Below are positions 1 to 6,444 of a stretch of 64,000 nt of DNA, piece after piece. The stretch spans positions 124,001 through 188,000 of the forward strand of contig JAEYPT010000007.1 in assembly GCA_023410445.1 (NCBI GenBank). The letters run 5' to 3'. The notes beneath the pieces are model-generated. The model saw nothing but the letters and a program-made list of their open reading frames with translations, was not told the DNA's origin and made no database searches. The position numbers and the translations under genes are program-made. Position 1 is the stretch's first letter, and each line of letters opens with the position of its first letter. The DNA is from Bacillota bacterium (GTDB lineage Bacteria > Bacillota > Clostridia > Oscillospirales > Acutalibacteraceae).

Positions 1-6
1 CTCACA

Positions 7-732
7 ATGCCGGATGTGCAAATGTCGCCGGAGTATTTCGAAACTTATTCTCAAAAAAATCTGCCGGATCCTGACAATCTCTTTGTTGAGGAGGGTGCTA
101 TCGGCGGTAACGGGAGTTTTGTACGTCCGTTCGGTGACATTTCGTCTGCGGTTGAAGCCGTGAATCCGGGCGGCACTGTCCACATCCGGAAAGGGACGTA
201 TCCGGTCGGAGAACCCATTGAGATCAGCAAGCCGAATATCCTTCTGGCCGGTGAGCAAGGGGCCCGGCTGATGTATCAGCTGCCGACTTCCAGCATGGTT
301 CTTAGCGGTGCGGGCGTTATCGTGACCGGCCTGACCTTCGCAGGAATCTTGCCCCAGAACACATTCCTTACGGTTCTGGGCGACGGCATTTCCATCCGGT
401 TCAATACGATCTACTCTATCCCGGGATCGGAAGGTACGGGAATAGCGGTAAAGGGCAGCCGGAGCGATGTCACCATCGACGGCAACACCCTGTATAACCT
501 GAAGTTCGGAATTTATTCGGATGCGGACTGCAATGCGGGTCGTATCTACGGAAATCATATCTATAATGTCTCAAAGGCGGGAATTACCCTGAGAGCCGGA
601 TTTGACGTATCCGCGAACCGTTGGGATCCGGCCGGGTCAGCTTATCGTAGTATCGATATTCTATCCGGTAATTATAGCGCCGCCGCGCTCGCCGACGGCA
701 ATAACCTTGCGAGCGTTCTGGATTACCGGTAA
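7..732 (+). CDS. Right-handed beta-helix repeat protein (possibly 5'-truncated)
   Basis: A 241-residue reading frame with no catalytic motif that I recognise. Residues ~35-75 resemble the opening of DUF1565/pectate-lyase-like folds (GGNGSFVRPFGDISSAVEAV, then GGTVHIRKGTY). After that come the short repeating strands of a parallel beta-helix (VTGLTFAG, IRFNTIY, VTIDGNTLYNLKFGIY, GRIYGNHIYNVSKAGI). Such folds occur in surface polysaccharide-active enzymes and adhesins. No signal peptide is visible, but the ATG lies 6 bases from the window edge without a visible RBS, so the true start may lie upstream. The stop is followed at once by a strong hairpin shared with the convergent TetR gene. Fold likely, function unknown. 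Confidence 0.7.
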   Translation: MPDVQMSPEYFETYSQKNLPDPDNLFVEEGAIGGNGSFVRPFGDISSAVEAVNPGGTVHIRKGTYPVGEPIEISKPNILLAGEQGARLMYQLPTSSMVLSGAGVIVTGLTFAGILPQNTFLTVLGDGISIRFNTIYSIPGSEGTGIAVKGSRSDVTIDGNTLYNLKFGIYSDADCNAGRIYGNHIYNVSKAGITLRAGFDVSANRWDPAGSAYRSIDILSGNYSAAALADGNNLASVLDYR

Positions 733-736
733 TGGC

Positions 737-782
737 TGAACGAAATGTCCGCCGCCTAAACAGGCGGCGGACATTTCGTTCA
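737..782. terminator. Perfect 21-bp inverted repeat between convergent genes
   Basis: Arms at 737-757 and 762-782 are perfectly complementary around an AAAC loop, GC-rich in the middle. It starts 5 bases after the stop of the beta-helix gene, and its last three bases are the stop codon of the convergent TetR gene. There is no U-tract on either side, so it may act as an RNA 3' stabiliser as much as an intrinsic terminator. Confidence 0.7.
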
Positions 783-1409
783 ATTGGGTTCAGGCGTGTG
801 CGGCATCAGGTACCGGGTCAGGGCAGTCAGACCCTCCTGCAGAATCCGTTCCCCTTCGACGGGGTTATTATCCAGTGCAATGCGGTCAACCAACGCATTG
901 ATAAAATCCATAATCACAAACGAAGCAGCCTCCGGGTCCGGGACATCCGGGCAGCATGGGGAATGAAGCAGCGAGTCGTAGGTGAATTTTCTTACCTTTT
1001 CCCGTTGCCGCTGGGAGCGCTCGGCGAGTTCGGGGTCGGATACGCGCAGCAGGTTGATTTCCCGGATAAAATCAACGGATTCCCGGTGAATCCGAATCAG
1101 CATTTCCACAAACCATCGGAGCCATTGCCGGGGATCGCTGCTGTCGCTGAGTTTTTGGCCGAACTCTTCCCGGATGCGATCAAAATTTTCTTTGTACCGG
1201 TCGTATAGCACGAGAAAAATCATATGCTTATCCGTGAAATAGGAGTACAGGCAGCCGATGGAAACCTGTGCCTCCAAGGCGATTTCGGGCGTGCTAGTCT
1301 TATAGTAGCCCTTTTCGCAGAAGAGGCGATAGGCCGCTTCCAGAATCTTTTCCTTTTTTTCCATACTGCGCTTTTGCTGCGGTTCGCGCACCTCATGTTC
1401 CTTTGCCAT
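780..1409 (-). CDS. TetR/AcrR family transcriptional regulator
   Basis: A 209-residue repressor. The N-terminal TetR helix-turn-helix covers residues ~16-62 (KILEAAYRLFCEKGYYKTS, then ALEAQVSIGCLYSYFTDK); the helical C-terminal half is the ligand pocket and dimer face. ATG at 1409 follows a run of six G. It is divergent from a DHA2 efflux pump across 153 bp carrying both promoters and nested palindromes, the usual layout of a drug-responsive repressor controlling itself and its pump. The TGA lies inside the shared terminator hairpin. The inducing compound cannot be read from sequence. Confidence 0.92.
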   Translation of the reverse strand: MAKEHEVREPQQKRSMEKKEKILEAAYRLFCEKGYYKTSTPEIALEAQVSIGCLYSYFTDKHMIFLVLYDRYKENFDRIREEFGQKLSDSSDPRQWLRWFVEMLIRIHRESVDFIREINLLRVSDPELAERSQRQREKVRKFTYDSLLHSPCCPDVPDPEAASFVIMDFINALVDRIALDNNPVEGERILQEGLTALTRYLMPHTPEPN

Positions 1410-1422
1410 GGCAAATCCCCCC

Positions 1423-1473
1423 TTATTCGTATATTGTATTCGGAAGAGAGCGCTCTGTCAAGAATACGAATAA
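1423..1473. promoter_or_regulatory. Nested palindromic operator candidate for the TetR/efflux divergon
   Basis: A perfect 10-bp inverted pair, TTATTCGTAT (1423-1432) and ATACGAATAA (1464-1473), encloses a 10-bp palindrome AGAGCGCTCT (1447-1456). The palindrome lies in the spacer of the tetR promoter, and the outer arm lies just upstream of the pump -35. Binding here could repress both genes. The operator assignment is inference from position and symmetry. Confidence 0.6.
1433..1461 (-). promoter_or_regulatory. Sigma-A promoter of the TetR gene
   Basis: On the minus strand TTGACA (1461-1456) and TACAAT (1438-1433) are separated by 17 bp. The spacer contains the palindrome AGAGCGCTCT. The promoter points at the TetR start at 1409. 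Confidence 0.8.
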
Positions 1474-1490
1474 ATATTTTTATTTTTATA

Positions 1491-1519
1491 TTGACAAAAG
1501 ATGACAGGCAACGTATGCT
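1491..1519 (+). promoter_or_regulatory. Sigma-A promoter of the first MFS efflux pump
   Basis: TTGACA (1491-1496), 17-bp spacer, TATGCT (1514-1519). The AT-rich segment upstream resembles an UP element. It is followed by a GGAG box at 1551-1554 and the ATG at 1563. Confidence 0.8.
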
Positions 1520-1562
1520 ATAACAAGAATAAAAATTCATATTCTAAAACGGAGATGGAATT

Positions 1563-3005
1563 ATGGAACATACGGTGCAAAAATCCGGCGCGGCGACGGT
1601 GTTTGCCGTGATGCTCGGCACGTTTATGTCCAGTATGGATATCAATGTGGTCAATATGGCGCTTCCCATTCTGCAAAACTCATTCGGTGCGGCAATCGCC
1701 TCCATTGAGTGGGTGGCGGTGGCTTACCTGCTCGCGCTGGGGGCAACCCAGCTGACATTCGGGAGGCTTTCCGATCTGTTCGGGCACAAAAAGCTTTATG
1801 TGTCCGGATTTCTGCTTTTTACGCTTTCCTCACTGGCCTGTTCGTTTTCCCGCTCGCTGAGTATTCTGATCGTATTCCGCGTGCTTCAGGCAATCAGTGC
1901 CGCCATGATGCAGTCGAGTGGCGTTCCGCTGATTGTTGCTTCCGTTGAGCCGAAAAACCGCGGGAAGTCCCTTGGCATGATCGCCGTCTCGGTCGCCGTG
2001 GCTACCTGTGTCGGCCCCGCGCTGGGCGGCATGCTGGCTTCCCGGTTTGGGTGGAGCAGCATTTTTCTCATCAACGTTCCGGTGGGTGTAGCGGGGACCG
2101 CGTTCGCCGCAGTCGTACTGCCGAGGGACGGGGGGAGAAAATCCGGCGCCCGGTTTGATGCAATCGGCAGTGTATTGATCGCCGCCTCGCTTTTTTTTAT
2201 CCTGCTGCCGCTCAATCTCTTGAGCCGCTCAGCGGTTCAGACCGCCCCCGTGCTCGGAGCGCTTGCAGCGGGAGTTGTTTTTCTGGCTGTGTTCATCGTG
2301 GTGGAGTCAAAGCGCCGCGAACCGCTGCTGGATCTTTCCCTGTTTCGCAGCCGGGTGTTTGCCGGCAGTAACTTTGCCGCACTGTTCTATTTTATGGCGG
2401 AGTTCGTCATGGTTTTCCTGTCCCCCTATTTCCTTCAGAAGCTGTACGGACTTTCGGCAATGAACGCGGGGCTGATGATGCTGCCGATGTCGGCCTGTAT
2501 GATGATTGCCGCACCGCTCGGCGGAGCGATTTCGGATCGGTTCGACAGCCGGTCCGTCGGCTCCATCGGTCTTCTTCTGATGGCGGCGGGCATCGTTAGT
2601 TTCAGCCTTTTCGATGCCCGTACGCCGATTGCCCTGCTGGCCGTCGGGATGGCCCTGTTCGGTTTCGGCGCGGGTCTTTTTCAGACCCCGAACACCAGCG
2701 CGGTCATGGGGAGCGTTCCGGCATCCGCACGCGGCGTGGCATCCTCGACGCTCGGCACGATGCGCAATGCGGGCATGGTAATCGGGGAAGCAATGTCGGC
2801 GGCTTTAATCGCATTCAACATGAATCTCCGGGAACCCGGACTGATGGCAAAAGGTCTTTCGGGCGACGCGCTTTGGAAAACCTCGTTTCTGCCTGCCGGT
2901 CACATCACTTGCTGGGCGGGTGCAGCCTGCGCATTGATCGCACTGGTGCTTTCCCTGATGCGCGGTTCCGTGCAGCCTGCGGCCACGCAGGAGGAAGCGG
3001 CCTAA
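1563..3005 (+). CDS. MFS transporter, DHA2 (EmrB/QacA-type, 14 TM) drug efflux pump
   Basis: A 480-residue integral membrane protein that should export drugs or metabolites by proton antiport. The first helix carries the DHA2 signature (MSSMDINVVNMALPIL), motif A follows helix 2 (FGRLSDLFGHKKLYVSG), and motif C lies around residues 150-165 (GPALGGMLASRFGW). Its length and the extra central helix pair match the 14-TM class. ATG at 1563 has GGAG at 1551-1554. It is divergent from the TetR gene, which probably represses it, and ends at a strong terminator. Substrate unknown. Confidence 0.93.
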   Translation: MEHTVQKSGAATVFAVMLGTFMSSMDINVVNMALPILQNSFGAAIASIEWVAVAYLLALGATQLTFGRLSDLFGHKKLYVSGFLLFTLSSLACSFSRSLSILIVFRVLQAISAAMMQSSGVPLIVASVEPKNRGKSLGMIAVSVAVATCVGPALGGMLASRFGWSSIFLINVPVGVAGTAFAAVVLPRDGGRKSGARFDAIGSVLIAASLFFILLPLNLLSRSAVQTAPVLGALAAGVVFLAVFIVVESKRREPLLDLSLFRSRVFAGSNFAALFYFMAEFVMVFLSPYFLQKLYGLSAMNAGLMMLPMSACMMIAAPLGGAISDRFDSRSVGSIGLLLMAAGIVSFSLFDARTPIALLAVGMALFGFGAGLFQTPNTSAVMGSVPASARGVASSTLGTMRNAGMVIGEAMSAALIAFNMNLREPGLMAKGLSGDALWKTSFLPAGHITCWAGAACALIALVLSLMRGSVQPAATQEEAA

Positions 3006-3008
3006 AAT

Positions 3009-3050
3009 AAAAAAGTCTTTCCGCGAAGCGATGCGCGGAAAGACTTTTTT
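3009..3050. terminator. Bidirectional intrinsic terminator
   Basis: A 17-bp perfect stem (3009-3025 / 3034-3050) with an 8-base loop. The A-run and T-run at its ends serve both strands: the MFS gene from the left and the convergent histidine phosphatase from the right. Confidence 0.9.
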
Positions 3051-3084
3051 ATTAGGCGAACAGCCGCCGGAGCGGCTTGGGGAT

Positions 3085-3792
3085 TTATTCCCAAACCTCC
3101 TGAAAGAACCCGGAGTCGGAAGCGGGTTCGTTTCCGGCGTACAGGTGCGAGGTATCCCCGAGTGCTTTGCACCGGAAATACACTTCGCCCGGTTTCCGCT
3201 CCTCCGTAGCGAGAACCGTAACGGAGGTCGGTGCAACAAAGAAGCCCTGCCAGAGCACCGGCGCGGAAATGCCCAGCAGGTGGGAGAGCATCGCGAATTC
3301 CACCCCAAGATGGCAGAAGATCACAATGGAATCCCGGTTTCCGCCGTCGGTGCGGTAGAACATGCCGGTTCGCTTGTAGCTGTAACCGGCTAAAATACCG
3401 TCAATCCCATCTGCCACGGTTTTGTAGATTTCTTCCACGCTGCCGCTTTGCATGACCGGATCGCGGTACCAACTGTCTTTCTTGTATAATTCGGGCCGAT
3501 TGGTCCAGTACGATGGGAAAAGGTCCCAGGCAATCCGCTTTTCTCCGGTTTCGGGGTCCGAAATCCGCGCGGGGAATTCCCTGAGCCAATCGTAAACCGC
3601 CGCTTCGCGGTGCAGCCGTCGGAGCGTGACCCCGGCCGTATCTTTTGCGCGTCCCAGCGGGGAACAGTAGAAATCGCGAACTTTCAGCTTTGTCAGCCGG
3701 TCGGCAAGCAGTTCTGCTTCTTTCCAGCCCTTCGGGGTCAAAGAATCGTGTTCGTAGTCGGGATCGCCGTGCCGTACAAAATAAATTTTCAT
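3085..3792 (-). CDS. Histidine phosphatase family protein (phosphoglycerate mutase-like)
   Basis: A 235-residue cytosolic enzyme of the histidine phosphatase superfamily. It starts with KIYFVRHGDPDYEHDSLTPKG, where the RHG histidine is the phospho-acceptor. FYCSPLGRAKDTA is the second arginine block, and FCHLGVEF near the C-terminus is the second catalytic histidine block. ATG at 3792 is chosen because the RHG motif begins five residues in and GGAGACGG lies upstream at 3810-3803; a longer frame to 3879 adds an unlikely tail. It stands alone, convergent with one pump and codirectional with the next. The substrate could be a sugar phosphate or nucleotide; not decidable. Confidence 0.88.
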   Translation of the reverse strand: MKIYFVRHGDPDYEHDSLTPKGWKEAELLADRLTKLKVRDFYCSPLGRAKDTAGVTLRRLHREAAVYDWLREFPARISDPETGEKRIAWDLFPSYWTNRPELYKKDSWYRDPVMQSGSVEEIYKTVADGIDGILAGYSYKRTGMFYRTDGGNRDSIVIFCHLGVEFAMLSHLLGISAPVLWQGFFVAPTSVTVLATEERKPGEVYFRCKALGDTSHLYAGNEPASDSGFFQEVWE

Positions 3793-3907
3793 GATAGTTA
3801 TTCCGTCTCCGTATTCAATGGCATTTTCTGTCACATTTAATCCGGTTCCGATTATAGCCGAAACGAACCTGTTTTTCAATGCGGGGCCGGAATTCCCTGC
3901 CGTGAAG

Positions 3908-5341
3908 TCAGTCGGCGACGGCTTTCTGCCCGTTCTGTTTTTTACCGGCGGTGATCAGCCGGGCGGTAGTAACGCAGGCGCCGGCAAGGCAGAGCACGGT
4001 TAGGATGAGGTAGTCGTTTTTCATGCCATAAATGAATACGTCATCCCTGCCGGGAACGTAATCGGCAACCCGGTAATGGAGCTTCTGGCTCATGAAGCTG
4101 TACAGAAATGTCGTTGAAAGCGTAATCCCGACAATCTGGCCGAGATTCCGCATTAGGGAATTGACGCTTCCGGCGATTCCGAGCCGTTCCTTCGGGCAGG
4201 CGGACATGATCAGCGAATTGTTCGCGGGCTGGAAAAAAGACTGCCCGACCGCCATAACCGCCACGAACATCGCGGCACAGATCAGCGGGGAATGCTCCTG
4301 CAAAAAAGACATGAGGAAGAATCCGACACTCATCATAAGCAGACCGAAGAGCGCGAGCAGCTCCGAGCCGATCCGGTCGCAGATTACGCCGCAGAACGGA
4401 GACAGCGCCGCGATAATCAGGGGCGACAGCATCAGGAAGAATCCGGTTGAGGAAGGCGACATCTTCATCGTATCCTGAAAATAAAACGGCAGCAGGATTG
4501 TGGAGGCGGCGATGCAAATATAAGAAATGAACGCGCAGAGCAGGCCCAGCGAGAACAGTCGGCTATGGAAAATGCCAAGCTGCAGCAAAGGCTGTTCCTG
4601 CCTCGATTCCGAGTGGAGAAAAAGCCCGATCAGAAGTACGGAGGCAAGGATCGCTGCGAGAATCGTCGGGTTTTCCAGCCCAATCTTCTGTGCCTGGATA
4701 AAGGCGCCGAAAAACAGGAGGGTTCCGGCAAATTGGAGCACGGCTCCCCGGTAATCCATTTTTTCCTTGCTTCCAACTCCGGCGGGAAGATATTTCCGAC
4801 CCAGAAGGAATACGGCGATTCCGATGGGAACGTTTACTAGAAAAATAATGTTCCACGGCAGGAAGGAGACGATCAGCCCACCCGCGCTGGGGCCGATCAT
4901 CGTGCCGAGTGCGACGGCGGCGGCGAGAATCCCCAGGGCGCGGCCTCGCTGCTCCTTTGGGTAAAGTCCGGTGATGATGCCCTGATTGTTGGCCATGTAG
5001 GCAGAAGCGCCGACCCCCTGCAGGAAGCGGCAGATGATCAGCGGAACGAAAGAACTGCACATCCCGCAGGCGAGCGAGCCGAGCGTGAACAGGACCGTTC
5101 CGGCCTGAAACACCTTTTCTTTGCCAATGAGGTCGCCCAGCCGCCCGAAAAAGAGCAGGGTAGAGCAGATGATAATCGAATAGCTTGCGATGACCCATTC
5201 GATGGAGGACAGAGGAACGGCTAGCTTCTTCGACATCACGGGCAGCGCGACGTTCACAATACTGGAGTCCAGCGTTGCCATAAAGGACATGGCGACGACA
5301 ACGAGTAACGTCATCCCTTTATTTTCGGAATTTTTCAGCAT
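3908..5341 (-). CDS. MFS transporter, DHA2 (14 TM) drug efflux pump
   Basis: A 477-residue pump of the EmrB/QacA class, distinct from the one at 1563. Helix 1 has MATLDSSIVNVALPVM, motif A is FFGRLGDLIGKEKVFQAG, and motif C is GPSAGGLIVSFLPWNIIFLVNVPIG. ATG at 5341 has only a weak GGA upstream; the ATG nine codons later (MTLLVV) follows GGG and is an alternative start. It is divergent from an AraC/cupin regulator, which probably controls it. Two DHA2 pumps of opposite orientation within 4 kb, each with its own regulator, suggest separate inducers. Confidence 0.92.
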   Translation of the reverse strand: MLKNSENKGMTLLVVVAMSFMATLDSSIVNVALPVMSKKLAVPLSSIEWVIASYSIIICSTLLFFGRLGDLIGKEKVFQAGTVLFTLGSLACGMCSSFVPLIICRFLQGVGASAYMANNQGIITGLYPKEQRGRALGILAAAVALGTMIGPSAGGLIVSFLPWNIIFLVNVPIGIAVFLLGRKYLPAGVGSKEKMDYRGAVLQFAGTLLFFGAFIQAQKIGLENPTILAAILASVLLIGLFLHSESRQEQPLLQLGIFHSRLFSLGLLCAFISYICIAASTILLPFYFQDTMKMSPSSTGFFLMLSPLIIAALSPFCGVICDRIGSELLALFGLLMMSVGFFLMSFLQEHSPLICAAMFVAVMAVGQSFFQPANNSLIMSACPKERLGIAGSVNSLMRNLGQIVGITLSTTFLYSFMSQKLHYRVADYVPGRDDVFIYGMKNDYLILTVLCLAGACVTTARLITAGKKQNGQKAVAD

Positions 5342-5384
5342 TTCCGGTTCAGCTTCTTTCTGAAAATATCGTGCAATTTTGCGT

Positions 5385-5413
5385 TTACAGGACCGATTGC
5401 TTTCTTTATAATA
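5385..5413 (+). promoter_or_regulatory. Sigma-A promoter of the AraC regulator
   Basis: TTTACA (5385-5390), 17-bp spacer, TATAAT (5408-5413), 73 bp before the AraC start at 5486. Confidence 0.78.
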
Positions 5414-5485
5414 AAGGCAGAAGGCCCGGCCGCGCTATGACTGCGTTGCTGAGTATTAGCACAATTTTGAACAGGAAGGGCTTTT

Positions 5486-6385
5486 ATGAAACGGAATGCG
5501 GCTTACTATTGCAAACGAATGCCCGACGAGCATTTCGGGGTGGATATCTTTTTGAAATCGAGCCTGAAGCGGGGAGAAAAGCTGGAAGCTCACTGGCACG
5601 AGCATCTTCAACTTTATTATTTTATTGCCGGCCGGGCTTTTTTGCGGTGCGGCAGCAAGCAGTTCCAGGTCGGCCCCGGCCATGTGACGGTCATCAACAG
5701 CAATGAACTGCATTACATGGAAAGCCTCTCGGACGACCTGCGGTTTTATGTAATCCGCATCGACCTGCCGTTTCTGTTCAGCAATCAGACGGATTTGTGC
5801 CAGACCAAATATCTCGTACCGCTCTCACAGAACCTGCTGACCTTCCGCAATTTGATTCTCGATGACAGCCGGATTGTCGCCTGCATTTCCGAGCTGATTC
5901 GGGAATACAACTCCAAGGAGATCGGCTTTGAGCTTGCGGTGAAATCGTCGGTCTACCGACTGATTGTGCTTCTGCTCCGCGGCCATGTCGGAAGAATCAT
6001 GACGAACGGGGAATTTGCCGCCAAGCAGAACAGCCTCAGGCGGTTCGACTCCATTTTGAACTATATGGAGGAGCATTCCGACGAGACGATTCCGCTAAGC
6101 GAACTTGCGAAGCAAGCCAACGTCACGGTTTCCTATTTCTGTCGGCTTTTCCGGCAGATTACCGGGCAAACGACGACGGATTACCGGAACCGCATTCGGC
6201 TGGAAAAATCCCTTTCCCTGTTAAAGGAGGGAGACCTGAATGTGACCGAAATTGCACTTCGGTGCGGCTTCGACGACGTAAACTATTTCAGCCGCCTTTT
6301 TCGCCGAAGTTACGGCGTTTCTCCTACGCAGTTCAAAAAAAACGGCGGCATGCTGAACCCCGAGTATCGTCTGCCGGACAATTGA
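5486..6385 (+). CDS. AraC family regulator with N-terminal cupin domain
   Basis: A 299-residue regulator. Residues ~20-100 form a cupin sensor fold (LEAHWHEHLQLYYFIAGRAFLRCGSKQFQVGPGHV), the usual ligand site. The C-terminal ~100 residues hold the double AraC helix-turn-helix (LSELAKQANVTVSYFCRLFRQITG, then VTEIALRCGFDDVNYFSRLFRRSYGVSPTQFK). ATG at 5486 follows AGGAAGGG at 5473-5480. It is divergent from the DHA2 pump at 3908-5341 and likely activates or represses it. It ends at a bidirectional terminator. Confidence 0.92.
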   Translation: MKRNAAYYCKRMPDEHFGVDIFLKSSLKRGEKLEAHWHEHLQLYYFIAGRAFLRCGSKQFQVGPGHVTVINSNELHYMESLSDDLRFYVIRIDLPFLFSNQTDLCQTKYLVPLSQNLLTFRNLILDDSRIVACISELIREYNSKEIGFELAVKSSVYRLIVLLLRGHVGRIMTNGEFAAKQNSLRRFDSILNYMEEHSDETIPLSELAKQANVTVSYFCRLFRQITGQTTTDYRNRIRLEKSLSLLKEGDLNVTEIALRCGFDDVNYFSRLFRRSYGVSPTQFKKNGGMLNPEYRLPDN

Positions 6386-6391
6386 GCATAG

Positions 6392-6423
6392 AATAAGGGC
6401 GTCCGTTTCCGGACGCCCTTATT
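6392..6423. terminator. Bidirectional intrinsic terminator
   Basis: A 14-bp stem (6392-6405 / 6410-6423) around TTTC, between the AraC gene and the convergent mgtA gene. The A/T-rich arm ends give short U-tracts on both strands. Confidence 0.85.
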
Positions 6424-6444
6424 GGTTGGTGGATTTTCTCGGTA

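Noticed and set aside
732..1208. 158-codon plus-strand frame opposite the TetR gene
   Set aside because: It is antisense to a clear TetR coding region and has no RBS or recognisable domain.
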